Assembly (NCBI RefSeq): GCF_006346335.1
Contig: NZ_VDMC01000016.1
Coordinates: forward strand, 1-53,576
Direction: 5' to 3'
Source: Aequorivita sinensis
GTDB lineage: Bacteria > Bacteroidota > Bacteroidia > Flavobacteriales > Flavobacteriaceae
Length of the DNA stretch: 53,576 nucleotides
Shown: positions 7,493-16,911 of the stretch, piece after piece
How the letters are laid out: each line of letters starts with the position of its first letter
Numbering within the stretch: the first letter of the stretch is position 1
The notes under the pieces: model-generated
The model's input: the letters and a program-made list of their open reading frames with translations, nothing else
What the model was told of the DNA's origin: nothing
The model's database searches: none
Program-made: the position numbers and the translations under genes

Positions 7493-8023
7493 ATGATATT
7501 AAGGTCGTTTATTTTATTTGTTATAGCGTTAACTTCGGTTGCTTTTTCAATTCCTGAGAATGTGGAACGTAAAGCAGATAAGGAAATTGCAAAATTTTAC
7601 AATACAGAAAATTTTGCAAAAGAAACAATTGCTGTTTCAAAGGATTTAAATGCTAAAACAATGTCGGAGTTTGGTAATGAAAACCTTTTTAAAATTCTAT
7701 CTGGAGGTAAATTTCTAGGATATGGATATATAGGTAACGCACCAAGTAAAACGGCTACTTTTGATTATCTAGTTTTATTTGATAAAAACTTCGTTGTAAC
7801 TAAAAGTAAAGTGCTTATTTATCGCGAAGAACACGGAGGGGAAATTAGCAGTAAAAGATGGTTGAAGCAGTTTATTGGGGCATCGCCAACAACAGAAGAA
7901 CTTGTTTACAACCGTAATATTATTCCAATAAGTGGAGCTACAATTTCGGTTAAATCGTTAACTACCGAAATAAATTCTTTATTAAAAAGTATAGCAATTC
8001 TTCAAAAATCTATAAAACTCTAA
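7493..8023 (+). CDS. Exported FMN-binding domain protein
   Basis: 176 residues with an N-terminal signal peptide or anchor (about 1-19). The C-terminal SGAT (about residues 147-150, in PISGATISVKSLT) matches the flavinylation motif of RnfG/NqrC-type FMN-binding domains, in which ApbE attaches FMN to the Thr through a phosphoester bond outside the cytoplasm. Upstream FLGYGYIGNAP and FDKNFVVTKSKVL fit strands of that domain. It should therefore carry electrons in the periplasm. It abuts the next gene (TAA immediately followed by ATG). No apbE is in the window. Confidence 0.8.
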   Translation: MILRSFILFVIALTSVAFSIPENVERKADKEIAKFYNTENFAKETIAVSKDLNAKTMSEFGNENLFKILSGGKFLGYGYIGNAPSKTATFDYLVLFDKNFVVTKSKVLIYREEHGGEISSKRWLKQFIGASPTTEELVYNRNIIPISGATISVKSLTTEINSLLKSIAILQKSIKL

Positions 8024-8515
8024 ATGCAACTTCACGGCCAAATTCATAATCTTCCTCGATACGTAAAACAATTTATAGCAGCTTTTGTTATTGTATTAAG
8101 CGTAGGATATTTCACAGGTTTAAATTTTGTTCGTCAAACAGATTCTACAGATACTAAGGGACTTGTAGAAAACTACCTCGGTAATGAGGATGTTGAAGAT
8201 GCAGCTGTGATGAAATTTAAAAAAAGTGAGCGTGAGATGCTTACTATATTACACACGCATATATTATCTATTTCATTTATATTCTTAATATTAGGTGTTT
8301 TGGTTGCTATAACCTCCTTGCCTGTAAAATTGAAATCATTTTTAATGATTGAACCTTTTGTTTCTATCATTTTAACTTTTGGAGGGATATATTTTATGTG
8401 GAAAGGTATGTTGTGGATGAAATGGATTGTGATGTTATCGGGCACCTTAATGACTTTGGTTTATATAATTGCCGCGGTAGCCATTTTGATGCAATTATTT
8501 GTGTCTAAAAAATAA
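8024..8515 (+). CDS. Four-helix membrane protein linked to FMN-binding protein
   Basis: 163 residues: helix at about 16-36, an extracytoplasmic loop of about 45 residues, then three helices (about 83-102, 108-126 and 132-160). The sequence HTH (about residues 82-84, in ILHTHILS) at the mouth of helix 2 could ligate haem or metal. Translation is coupled to the FMN-protein gene, the start codon following its stop codon directly. I infer a membrane electron donor or acceptor for the flavinylated neighbour; no recognised domain supports this, so it remains a conserved-looking unknown. Confidence 0.6.
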   Translation: MQLHGQIHNLPRYVKQFIAAFVIVLSVGYFTGLNFVRQTDSTDTKGLVENYLGNEDVEDAAVMKFKKSEREMLTILHTHILSISFIFLILGVLVAITSLPVKLKSFLMIEPFVSIILTFGGIYFMWKGMLWMKWIVMLSGTLMTLVYIIAAVAILMQLFVSKK

Positions 8516-8605
8516 CCTTATTTTTTCGAAATTTTGAGCGTATCGCAATGCTAAATTTGATGTCATAAAAGATTTCAGAAATAATAAATTTTAATTATTT
8601 TACCG

Positions 8606-8613
8606 TATATTTG
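8606..8613 (+). promoter_or_regulatory. Promoter -7 box of guaB
   Basis: TATATTTG matches the Bacteroidota consensus TAnnTTTG exactly and lies 72 bases before the guaB ATG, in an otherwise non-coding 169-base gap. No -33 element stands out. Confidence 0.6.
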
Positions 8614-8684
8614 CACGCAATTAAAACATAACTACATTCCGATTCTGTCACTTCAGTTTAGCCTCGGAAATTAAATTAATTGCA

Positions 8685-10157
8685 ATGACTGCACACAACA
8701 ACAAAATTCTTGGAGAAGGCCTTACTTATGACGACGTACTTTTAGTGCCCGCATATTCTGAAGTTTTACCTCGTGAGGTTTCAATAACCACCAAATTTTC
8801 TAGAAATATTACACTTAACGTTCCAATAGTTTCTGCAGCTATGGATACCGTTACTGAAAGCGCTATGGCAATTGCTATGGCTAGAGAGGGAGGAATTGGT
8901 GTTCTTCATAAAAATATGACCATTGAGCAGCAGGCTGCCGAAGTAAGAAAAGTTAAGCGTGCGGAAAGCGGAATGATTATAGATCCAGTTACGCTTCAAA
9001 AAGAAAATACCGTAGGAGATGCTCAAAAAACAATGCGTGAATACAGTATTGGTGGGATACCTATTACTGATGAAGCAGGATTACTTATCGGAATAGTAAC
9101 AAATCGTGATTTGCGTTTTGAAAAAGACTTGAAACGTCCGTTATCTGAAGTTATGACCTCAGAAAATTTAGTGACAGTTGCGCAAGGAACTTCACTAAAA
9201 CAAGCAGAGATAATTCTTCAGCAAAACAAAATTGAAAAGCTTCCTGTTGTAGATGATTCAGGAAAACTTTTAGGGTTAATCACCTTTAGAGATATAACAA
9301 AACTTACCCAAAAACCAAGTGCTAATAAAGATCAATACGGAAGACTTCGCGTAGCAGCAGCTTTAGGTGTAACTCCTGATGCAGTAGATAGAGCAGAAGC
9401 TTTGGTAAATGCTCAAGTTGATGCTGTAATTATCGATACAGCTCACGGGCATACAAAAGGTGTGGTGGATGTTTTGAAAAAAGTAAAAGAAAAGTTTCCA
9501 GATTTAGATGTAGTAGTTGGAAACATTGCAACGCCAGAAGCTGCATTGTACTTAGTTGAGGCAGGGGCAGACGCTGTAAAAGTTGGTATCGGACCAGGTT
9601 CAATATGTACTACAAGAGTAGTTGCAGGAGTTGGTTTTCCACAGTTTTCAGCAGTTTTAGAGGTTGCTGCAGCTTTAAAAGGAACAGGTGTACCTGTAAT
9701 TGCAGATGGTGGAATACGTTATACAGGCGATATTCCTAAAGCATTGGCTGCCGGTGCAGATTCTGTAATGTTAGGTTCGCTATTAGCAGGAACTAAAGAA
9801 TCTCCAGGGGAAACAATTATCTACGAAGGAAGAAAGTACAAGTCATACCGAGGAATGGGTTCTGTGGAAGCTATGAAACAAGGTAGTAAGGACCGCTACT
9901 TCCAAGATGTAGAAGATGATATTAAAAAATTAGTGCCAGAAGGAATTGTAGGACGTGTACCATATAAAGGTGAGTTAGTTGAAAGTATGACTCAGTTTAT
10001 TGGAGGTCTTCGCGCTGGTATGGGATATTGCGGTGCAAAAGATGTTGAGTTTCTAAAAGAAAATGGAAAATTCGTTAAAATAACATCTTCAGGGGTTACA
10101 GAAAGCCATCCTCATGATGTAACTATTACTAAAGAAGCTCCTAACTATAGCAGATAA
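8685..10157 (+). CDS. guaB: IMP dehydrogenase
   Basis: 490 residues, the usual bacterial length. It oxidises IMP to XMP with NAD+, the first committed step of GMP synthesis. TIM barrel begins with [20 protein letters not shown]; two CBS domains interrupt it at about residues 95-215; the active-site loop [15 protein letters not shown] carries the catalytic Cys, followed by [20 protein letters not shown] (phosphate site) and the flap GMGSVEAM. The gene has its own promoter and a strong terminator, so it is monocistronic. Confidence 0.97.
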   Translation: MTAHNNKILGEGLTYDDVLLVPAYSEVLPREVSITTKFSRNITLNVPIVSAAMDTVTESAMAIAMAREGGIGVLHKNMTIEQQAAEVRKVKRAESGMIIDPVTLQKENTVGDAQKTMREYSIGGIPITDEAGLLIGIVTNRDLRFEKDLKRPLSEVMTSENLVTVAQGTSLKQAEIILQQNKIEKLPVVDDSGKLLGLITFRDITKLTQKPSANKDQYGRLRVAAALGVTPDAVDRAEALVNAQVDAVIIDTAHGHTKGVVDVLKKVKEKFPDLDVVVGNIATPEAALYLVEAGADAVKVGIGPGSICTTRVVAGVGFPQFSAVLEVAAALKGTGVPVIADGGIRYTGDIPKALAAGADSVMLGSLLAGTKESPGETIIYEGRKYKSYRGMGSVEAMKQGSKDRYFQDVEDDIKKLVPEGIVGRVPYKGELVESMTQFIGGLRAGMGYCGAKDVEFLKENGKFVKITSSGVTESHPHDVTITKEAPNYSR

Positions 10158-10184
10158 TATTTTCAATATATATAAATTAAAAAT

Positions 10185-10214
10185 AAAAGACACTAGCAAA
10201 CCCTAGTGTCTTTT
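10185..10214 (+). terminator. Intrinsic terminator of guaB
   Basis: Perfect 12-bp stem AAAAGACACTAG/CTAGTGTCTTTT around a 6-base loop, 27 bases after the guaB stop, followed by GTTTTT. The A-run on the other side means it can also work on the minus strand. Confidence 0.85.
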
Positions 10215-10279
10215 GTTTTTAATATTATTTGGTATTACTCCAACGCGACCAAAAATACTTGCAAAAATATTATCAATAA

Positions 10280-10310
10280 AAAAAGGTGAAGTTATTGACC
10301 TCACCTTTTT
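10280..10310 (-). terminator. Intrinsic terminator of the OmpH/Skp gene (bidirectional)
   Basis: 10-bp stem AAAAAGGTGA/TCACCTTTTT with an 11-base loop, 21 bases beyond the stop codon of the minus-strand chaperone gene. The A/T runs on both sides allow use in both directions. Confidence 0.75.
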
Positions 10311-10331
10311 AAAATTTATATAATAAAGAAT

Positions 10332-10850
10332 TTAGTTTCCTTCGGCTTCTTCAGTAGTTACTGAAATTCCAAGTTCTAATAAAATTGGAACTGTAAGGTC
10401 GTAAGCCGGGTCTAAATATACTATGTCTTGCGTTGCTCTAGTTACTTGAGTATAGCCTTGTTGTTTAGCTACTTTTTCTAGCGCTTGACCTATTTTAGCG
10501 TATAATGGTTTTAAAGCTTCTTGTCGCCTTATTTCCATAAGTTTTGCCCCGTTTTGTTGAAACTTTTGAATATCGTTATCTAATGCTAGCAAAGCTGTTT
10601 GTTTTTCTTTCTTCTTTTCAGCTGAAAATGTAGCTTCATCTTTTTTATACTCTTCAAGAAGCGCTTTGTATTCGTCTATTTTTTTGTTTAAATCTACGTC
10701 TAAAGACTTTCCGTAAGTTTCCATTTCAGTTTGTACAGAAGTAAGTTCTGGCATTTTTGAAAGTATATACTCTATGTCTACAGCACCTACTTTTCCTTGT
10801 GCAAAAGTGGAAAGACTAATAAAGAAAACGGCAATTTTTAAAAATTTCAT
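10332..10850 (-). CDS. OmpH/Skp-family periplasmic chaperone
   Basis: 172 residues with a signal peptide ending ..STFAQ, followed by GKVGAVDIEYILSKMPE, the strand and helix that open the Skp core. A long Lys/Glu-rich helical region (about 40-105) forms the tentacle that grips unfolded outer-membrane proteins; the C-terminal strand region returns at AKIGQALEKVAKQQGYTQV. E. coli Skp is 161 residues. It lies near three SurA-like genes on the other strand, so this is an envelope protein-folding neighbourhood. Confidence 0.85.
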   Translation of the reverse strand: MKFLKIAVFFISLSTFAQGKVGAVDIEYILSKMPELTSVQTEMETYGKSLDVDLNKKIDEYKALLEEYKKDEATFSAEKKKEKQTALLALDNDIQKFQQNGAKLMEIRRQEALKPLYAKIGQALEKVAKQQGYTQVTRATQDIVYLDPAYDLTVPILLELGISVTTEEAEGN

Positions 10851-10966
10851 CTCGTTTATAATTAATTATTTAGAGGGCAATATTACTATAAAATTTACAA
10901 ATAACCCTAAATGATAGAATTAGAGTACGCTAAATTTATCTTAATTTAATGTATCAGGATTAACAC

Positions 10967-11209
10967 TTATGCTTCATCGTAATACTGTCCACGGGTAGGT
11001 TTTAGTGTTTCTCTCAAAGAATTCATTAAATCTTTATCAACAACCATATATGCCGTGTGATGCATTTTTGAAAGTTCCTCTTGACCTATTATTGGATTGT
11101 TGAGATTTTCCATCTGTGCAAATTCAGATAGATGTATAGTGTGGTGTTTTGCTGTTTGTTCGGCGTTAGGGCCGCGAAAATCCCAGATAAGTTTTACTCT
11201 TTCATTCAT
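10967..11209 (-). CDS. Small soluble protein of unknown function
   Basis: 80 residues from the ATG at 11209 (MNERVKLIWDFRGP); a longer frame from a TTG at 11233 is less likely. No signal peptide or membrane helix. Contains several His (AKHHTIHL, KMHHTAYMVV), which gives a slight hint of metal binding or a catalytic role, but I recognise no family. It stands alone between the Skp gene and the SurA-like operon, transcribed toward Skp. Confidence 0.6.
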   Translation of the reverse strand: MNERVKLIWDFRGPNAEQTAKHHTIHLSEFAQMENLNNPIIGQEELSKMHHTAYMVVDKDLMNSLRETLKPTRGQYYDEA

Positions 11210-11442
11210 TCGTTTGTTTTTTATAGATCTCAAATACTTTTTTTAAAATTTAAAATCTAAATTTTAAGACCAATGCAAGTTAAGTGTTTTTTGTAATTAT
11301 TTTATTATTGAAGACACTATATTGCCGATAAATTCGTTTGCTTTTGGGTGTGAGTTCACGTAGGTTTTTGCTATTTTCGCACATTTGTAAGCCAAAATAT
11401 TTGTATAGGCATAACTTCATTTAAAATAATAATTCAATAATA

Positions 11443-13398
11443 ATGAGAAAATTTCTTACCGTATGTCTTTTAGCTTTTTTAAGCGCGACGACAGTTTTTG
11501 CACAAAGTAAAAAAGATGAACTTCTAACGATAGATGGTTCTCCTGTTTATGTAAAAGAATTTAATCGTGTTTATAAGAAAAACTTAGATCTTGTTCAGGA
11601 CGAATCTCAAAAAGATGTCGACGGCTACTTGGAGTTATTTATAGATTATAAATTAAAAGTTGCTGAAGCCCGTGCACAAGGTTTAGATCAAGATCAATCC
11701 TACGTAAGAGAGCTTTCTCAATATCGCGATCAACTTTCAAGACAGTATTTAGCAAAAGATCAAATTACTGATGAATTGTCTAAGGAAGCCTACGAAAGAG
11801 GTAAAGAAGAAATTAATGCTTCTCACATTTTAATTCTTGTTGATTTTGATGCAATGCCACAAGATACATTGGCTGCTTATAACAAATTAAAGAAGATTCG
11901 CGAGCGCGCTTTAAAAGGTGAAGATTTCACCGAATTAGCCAAAAAATATTCTGAAGAGCCTAATGCTTCAGTAAGTGGTGGAGATTTGGGTTATTTCTCG
12001 GTTTTCCAAATGGTTTATCCTTTCGAAACAGAAGCTTACAATACTAAAACAGGAGAGATTTCAAATATAGTTAGAACTCAGTTTGGGTATCACCTTATAA
12101 AAGTAAACGATAGAAGAGAAAGAGCTCCAAAAATTGAAGTAAGTCATATAATGATTTCCGACAAAAGAAAAGAACGCAATTTTGATCCTCAAGAGCGTAT
12201 TCAGGAAATTTATAAACTTCTAGAGCAAGGGGAGTCTTTTGAGAGTTTGGCAAAACAATACTCAGACGATAGGGGTTCTGGAAATAAAGGTGGCGAATTA
12301 AAGCCATTCACTAGAGGCGATCTTAAGGCACCAGAATTTGAAGCAGCTGCATACAAACTTAAAACTCCAGGTGAATTAAGTAAGCCTGTAAAATCTGAGT
12401 TTGGATGGCATATCATCAAATTGAGAAATATTATTCCAGAAGAAAGCTACGAAAGCCAAAAAGAAACGCTTGATAAAAAAGTAGAGGGTGGCGATAGATC
12501 TAAAGTAGTATATCACGCAGTAAATAAGAAAATTAAAGATAAATATGGTTTTAAAGAAGGTGTAGATTATTTGCCGTTTTTTGATAATTATGTTTCAAAA
12601 GATGTCTTCAATAGAAGATGGGAAGGTGAAGAGATAAAACCAGAAGACGATAAGGTGTTGTTTACAATTGGTGATAAAGATTTAAAGTATTCAGATTTTG
12701 CTACTTATATTTCTTATCGTCAAAAATCTACTAGAGCTTTTAAAGATAAAACTCTTTTATTAAACAGTTTATATGAAGAATTTATGAACGTAAGTTTAAC
12801 AGATTACTTTAAAGACAAATTAGAAGATGAAAATGAAGCGTATGCAGCTGTTTTAGATGAATACCGAAATGGGCTTTTGATTTTTGATGTGATGAATAAA
12901 AATATCTGGCAAAAAGCTAAAACTGATACCGTTGGTCTGAAGGAGTTTTATGATAAAACAAAAAGCAATTACACTTGGAAACAACGCTTAGATGCTGAAA
13001 TCTATTCGGCAACTTCTAAGAAGGCAGCTCAAGAAATTCAAGCGATGTTGAAAAACAACAAGTCTATTGATGAAATAAAATCTGAAATAAATAAAAATGA
13101 AGAAGTAAAGGTATTAGCTTCAACTGGTACTTTTGAAGTTGACGCTGATGATTTACCTAAAAAAATTACCGCTAAAAAGGGTGTGTCGGATATTTACGAG
13201 AGTAACGATTCGTATATAGTTGTAAATGTAAAAGATATCTTAGCTCCTAGTATAAAGCCTTTAGATGAAGTAAAAGGTAGAGTTTTAAGTGATTATCAAA
13301 ATCATTTAGAGCAGGAGTGGAATAAAACTTTACGTGCTAAGTATAATATTCAAGTAAATAAAAAAGCCTTAAAGCGTATTAAAAAAGAGCTTAAGTGA
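11443..13398 (+). CDS. Periplasmic peptidyl-prolyl isomerase with two rotamase domains
   Basis: 651 residues, signal peptide ending ..TTVFAQ. Two parvulin/rotamase domains: about 125-225 (NASHILILVDFD ... GGDLGYFSVFQMVYPFE ... FGYHLIKV) and about 230-330 (VSHIMISD ... GGELKPFTRGDLKAPEFE ... FGWHIIKL). The remaining 320 residues are Lys-rich and probably form the chaperone body. SurA-type proteins fold and escort outer-membrane barrels. The next gene starts on GTGA, overlapping the stop by 4 bases, so this is the first gene of a three-gene operon. Confidence 0.9.
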   Translation: MRKFLTVCLLAFLSATTVFAQSKKDELLTIDGSPVYVKEFNRVYKKNLDLVQDESQKDVDGYLELFIDYKLKVAEARAQGLDQDQSYVRELSQYRDQLSRQYLAKDQITDELSKEAYERGKEEINASHILILVDFDAMPQDTLAAYNKLKKIRERALKGEDFTELAKKYSEEPNASVSGGDLGYFSVFQMVYPFETEAYNTKTGEISNIVRTQFGYHLIKVNDRRERAPKIEVSHIMISDKRKERNFDPQERIQEIYKLLEQGESFESLAKQYSDDRGSGNKGGELKPFTRGDLKAPEFEAAAYKLKTPGELSKPVKSEFGWHIIKLRNIIPEESYESQKETLDKKVEGGDRSKVVYHAVNKKIKDKYGFKEGVDYLPFFDNYVSKDVFNRRWEGEEIKPEDDKVLFTIGDKDLKYSDFATYISYRQKSTRAFKDKTLLLNSLYEEFMNVSLTDYFKDKLEDENEAYAAVLDEYRNGLLIFDVMNKNIWQKAKTDTVGLKEFYDKTKSNYTWKQRLDAEIYSATSKKAAQEIQAMLKNNKSIDEIKSEINKNEEVKVLASTGTFEVDADDLPKKITAKKGVSDIYESNDSYIVVNVKDILAPSIKPLDEVKGRVLSDYQNHLEQEWNKTLRAKYNIQVNKKALKRIKKELK

Positions 13399-14252
13399 TA
13401 AGAACAATTCTTTTTTCTCTCATATTATCATCCGTTTTCACGGGCTGCAATTACTTTGAAAAACCAACAGAGGAAAACGTTGTAGCTAGAGTTAACGACA
13501 ACTACCTATATTTAAGTGAAGTTGAAAGTTTAGTTCCAGAAAACTCTTCAAAAGAAGATAGTATTTTAATTGTCAATAATTACATCAATCGTTGGGCAAC
13601 TCAACAATTGCTTATCGAACAAGCTAAAATTAATTTATCACCGGATAAGCTTCAGCAATTTGATAAATTGGTTGAGGAATACAAAAACGATTTGTTAACC
13701 GAAAGCTATAAAGGAGCTGTTGTTGGTAAACAAATAGATAGTGTGATAACTGAAGAGGATTATAGAATTTATTACTCTACAAACATCGATAATTTTAGAC
13801 TAAAAGATTTATTGGTAAAATTAAGGTACATACATCTACCTCCCGAATACGATGGAGTACAAGAGGTGAAACAGAAATTATCACGATACGATAAAAAAGA
13901 TAAAAAGTCATTGACTACCGAAAATTACAGATTTGTTTCAAGTAATTTTAATGACTCGGTTTGGATAAAAAAACAAATGCTACTCAATGTTTTACCTGTT
14001 TTAAAAGGAATTAATGAGCAAGTGTTAAAAAAATCAAATTTTGTACAATTACAAGATTCTTTGGGGGTATATTTGGTGAAAATTGAAGATGTACTCAATC
14101 CCAATGATACACCACCACTATCATACATTAAACCTACTTTAAAGCAGATTATTCTCAACAAAAGAAAGCTTGAACTTATAAAAAAGTTTGAAGCCGATAT
14201 TACTAAAGACGCTATAGAAACAAAAAACTTTGAAATTTACACCAATGAATAA
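13395..14252 (+). CDS. SurA N-domain-like lipoprotein lacking a rotamase domain
   Basis: 285 residues starting at GTG (GTGA overlaps the previous stop). Lipobox FTGC (Cys about 18) anchors it to a membrane. ENVVARVNDNYLYLSEVESLVP followed by a helical region (NRWATQQLLIEQAKINL) resembles the N-terminal chaperone segment of SurA/PrsA. No clear GGxLG or FGYHI rotamase motif is seen, so it probably works as a non-catalytic chaperone partner of the isomerases on either side. Its end overlaps the next gene by 8 bases (ATGAATAA). Confidence 0.7.
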   Translation: MIRTILFSLILSSVFTGCNYFEKPTEENVVARVNDNYLYLSEVESLVPENSSKEDSILIVNNYINRWATQQLLIEQAKINLSPDKLQQFDKLVEEYKNDLLTESYKGAVVGKQIDSVITEEDYRIYYSTNIDNFRLKDLLVKLRYIHLPPEYDGVQEVKQKLSRYDKKDKKSLTTENYRFVSSNFNDSVWIKKQMLLNVLPVLKGINEQVLKKSNFVQLQDSLGVYLVKIEDVLNPNDTPPLSYIKPTLKQIILNKRKLELIKKFEADITKDAIETKNFEIYTNE

Positions 14253-15678
14253 ATTCTTATTACTATTCCTTTTATGCACACCAATGATTTACGGCCAAAC
14301 AGTATTGGAGCCGGATAGCAGCGGAGTTGTAAAAAGTAACGATTCGCTTGTAGTGAGTCAAGCTCTTAAAAAAGATACAATAGTACCGTTTAAACGATTT
14401 AAAGCCGAAGGCGTTAGCGCAGTAGTAGGCGAGCACATTATTTTGGATAGCGATATAGATAAAGCTTATGTTGAAATGAAGTCGCAAGGTATGTCTGTTG
14501 AAGATGTGAGCCGTTGCCAGTTAATGGGGAAGCTAATGGAAGACAAGCTTTATGCTCATCAAGCTAAACAAGACAGTATTATGGTTGCTGATGCCGAAAT
14601 AAATGGGATGATAGACCAGCAATTACAGTATATGGTTTCGGAGCTAGGGAGTGAAGAAAAAGTTGCTGCTTATTACCGTAAAGACAATATTGCAGATTTA
14701 AGAAGAGAGCTTTTTGAAGCAAATAAAAATATAAAATTAGCTAGCCTAATGCAGCAAAAGGTAATTGAAAAAGTTGAGATTACTCCTGAAGAGGTGCGTA
14801 CATTCTTCTTTTCAATTCCAGAAGATGAGCGTCCAGTATTTAGTGCTGAAATTGAAATTGCTCAAATAGTAGTTGAGCCTGAAATTACGCAACAAGCAAA
14901 AGATGAAGTTATAGCTAAGTTATACGCTATGCGTGCCGATATTATCGATAACGACGCAAGTTTTTCTACTAAGGCTGTACTTTACTCTAAAGATCCAGGT
15001 TCTGCTTCAAAAGGAGGTCTATATGAAGGAGTTAAAAGAGATTCACCTTGGGCTAAAGAATTTAAAGATCAGGCTTTTTCATTGTTAGAAGGAGAAGTAA
15101 GTGAGCCATTTGAAACCGAATTTGGATATCATATTCTTTATGTTGAAAAAATTCGTGGTCAAGAAGTAGATGTACGTCATATCTTATTATTCCCAGAAGT
15201 TTCACAAAAATCTATTGATGAAGCTCATAAAAGAATGGATGAAATTAGAGCTGAAATTGAAGCCGGAGAAATCACTTTTGCTCAAGCAGCTCAAAAATAT
15301 TCAGACGATAAAGAAACACGCAATAACGGAGGACGATTAGTAAACCCAGTTACTTTCGATACTAAATTCGACTTAACAAAAATGGACCCTACCCTTAGTG
15401 CTAAGGTGTACAACCTTGAAGACGGTGAAGTGTCTAAAGTTTTTACAGATCGTGACCGTACAGGTAAGAGTAGTTTGAAAATTCTTACAGTTACCAAGCG
15501 TTTTGAAGAACACACTGCAGACTATTCGAAAGACTACGAGCGTATAAAAGAATTGGCATTACGCGAAAAGCAAATCAAGGTAATAAGCAAATGGCAGAAC
15601 GAAAAGATTAAAAGTACCTATATTAGCATCAACGAAGATTACCAAGATTGTGACTTCGCAGGTGATTGGGTAAAATAA
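14245..15678 (+). CDS. surA: SurA-like periplasmic peptidyl-prolyl isomerase
   Basis: 477 residues from ATG 14245; the frame can be extended to a TTG at 14230 but the ATG gives a clean signal peptide (MNKFLLLFLLCTPMIYGQ). AEGVSAVVGEHIILDSDIDKA is the classic SurA N-terminal motif (VAVVN..vI..SDvd). Two rotamase domains follow (FSAEIEIAQIVVEPE ... EFGYHILYVE at about 205-305, and VDVRHILLFPEVS ... from about 310). It should escort barrel proteins through the periplasm. Third gene of the operon; moxR follows 16 bases later. Confidence 0.85.
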   Translation: MNKFLLLFLLCTPMIYGQTVLEPDSSGVVKSNDSLVVSQALKKDTIVPFKRFKAEGVSAVVGEHIILDSDIDKAYVEMKSQGMSVEDVSRCQLMGKLMEDKLYAHQAKQDSIMVADAEINGMIDQQLQYMVSELGSEEKVAAYYRKDNIADLRRELFEANKNIKLASLMQQKVIEKVEITPEEVRTFFFSIPEDERPVFSAEIEIAQIVVEPEITQQAKDEVIAKLYAMRADIIDNDASFSTKAVLYSKDPGSASKGGLYEGVKRDSPWAKEFKDQAFSLLEGEVSEPFETEFGYHILYVEKIRGQEVDVRHILLFPEVSQKSIDEAHKRMDEIRAEIEAGEITFAQAAQKYSDDKETRNNGGRLVNPVTFDTKFDLTKMDPTLSAKVYNLEDGEVSKVFTDRDRTGKSSLKILTVTKRFEEHTADYSKDYERIKELALREKQIKVISKWQNEKIKSTYISINEDYQDCDFAGDWVK

Positions 15679-15694
15679 TTTATGATTTTTTAAT

Positions 15695-16648
15695 ATGTCA
15701 GACGTAGCAGCCGTAAAACAACTGGTTTCAAAATACAATGCCCTTAGGCAGGAAATTAAAAAAGTAATAGTAGGTCAAGATGAAGTGGTAGAGCAAGTAT
15801 TGCTTTCCATATTTTCTGGCGGTCATGCGTTGCTTATCGGTGTTCCTGGGCTTGCAAAAACCTTGTTGGTGAATACTGTTGCTGAAGCTCTTGGGTTAAA
15901 CTTTAAAAGAATACAATTTACTCCAGACTTAATGCCTAGTGATATTCTAGGTTCAGAAATATTGGATAAAGACCGTGAGTTTAAGTTTATCAAAGGTCCA
16001 ATATTTGCAAATATTATTCTTGCAGATGAGATTAATAGAACTCCGCCGAAAACACAAGCAGCACTTTTAGAAGCAATGCAAGAACGCGCTGTAACTGTGG
16101 CCGGACATCACTATAAATTAGATTTACCTTATTTTGTACTCGCTACACAAAACCCAATTGAACAGGAAGGAACCTATCCCTTACCTGAAGCGCAATTAGA
16201 CCGTTTTATGTTTGCGATTAACTTAGAATACCCTTCATTTGCTGAGGAAGTAGAAGTTGTAAAGCAAACTACCGCTGGTGTAAACCAAAGTGTAAATGCA
16301 CTGTTTACAGCTCAAGAAATTATCGATTTTCAACAGCTAATTAGAAGAATTCCTGTTGCCGATAACGTTATTGAATACGCTGTTGGACTAGTTGGAAAAA
16401 CGAGACCGAATAGTCCGTCTGCACCTGAAATTGTAAAAAATTACGTCGATTGGGGAGCAGGACCTAGAGCTTCACAAAACCTAATTTTAGCAGCAAAATC
16501 GAATGCCGCTTTAAATGGAAAATACTCTCCAGACATTGAAGATGTTCAGAAAGCTGCTATCGGAATCTTAAGACACCGACTAATAAAAAATTATAAAGCA
16601 GAGGCTGAGGGCTTAAGTATAGAAGAAATTATTAGAAGTTTATTCTAA
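15695..16648 (+). CDS. MoxR-family AAA ATPase
   Basis: 317 residues. Walker A is GVPGLAKT (about 48-55), Walker B IILADEINR (about 107-115), with the sensor region ATQNPIEQEGTYPLPEAQLDRF typical of MoxR. These AAA+ chaperones usually activate VWA-domain partners or mature enzyme complexes. The usual companions (DUF58 and VWA proteins) are not here; instead it follows the SurA-like genes by 16 bases and may be cotranscribed with them. The substrate is unknown. Confidence 0.92.
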   Translation: MSDVAAVKQLVSKYNALRQEIKKVIVGQDEVVEQVLLSIFSGGHALLIGVPGLAKTLLVNTVAEALGLNFKRIQFTPDLMPSDILGSEILDKDREFKFIKGPIFANIILADEINRTPPKTQAALLEAMQERAVTVAGHHYKLDLPYFVLATQNPIEQEGTYPLPEAQLDRFMFAINLEYPSFAEEVEVVKQTTAGVNQSVNALFTAQEIIDFQQLIRRIPVADNVIEYAVGLVGKTRPNSPSAPEIVKNYVDWGAGPRASQNLILAAKSNAALNGKYSPDIEDVQKAAIGILRHRLIKNYKAEAEGLSIEEIIRSLF

Positions 16649-16911
16649 TTCTTTGCTTTAATCTTTTCATTAGAATTATAGGGTGAAGTCTTTCACAGTA
16701 ATAATTTTAGTTGAAATAAAATTAGACACTTATTAAGTTGCTCTTTTCTTTTTTAAATTCTCATTATTAGTAGCTAAAAATTAAAGAATTGATATTTTTT
16801 GACAACTAATATTAGTTTTAAGTGAATTATATTCATTAAAGAAGCAACTTCGTTAAATACTTTTTAAATATTCCAAATTTTTGTAAATTCGCAACAACAA
16901 AAAATACAACT
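16649..16911 (+). promoter_or_regulatory. 263-base non-coding leader region upstream of aconitase
   Basis: AT-rich with no plausible gene. TAAATTCG at 16884-16891 is a one-mismatch -7 box 21 bases before the aconitase ATG. I see no strong hairpin or operator. Confidence 0.4.
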
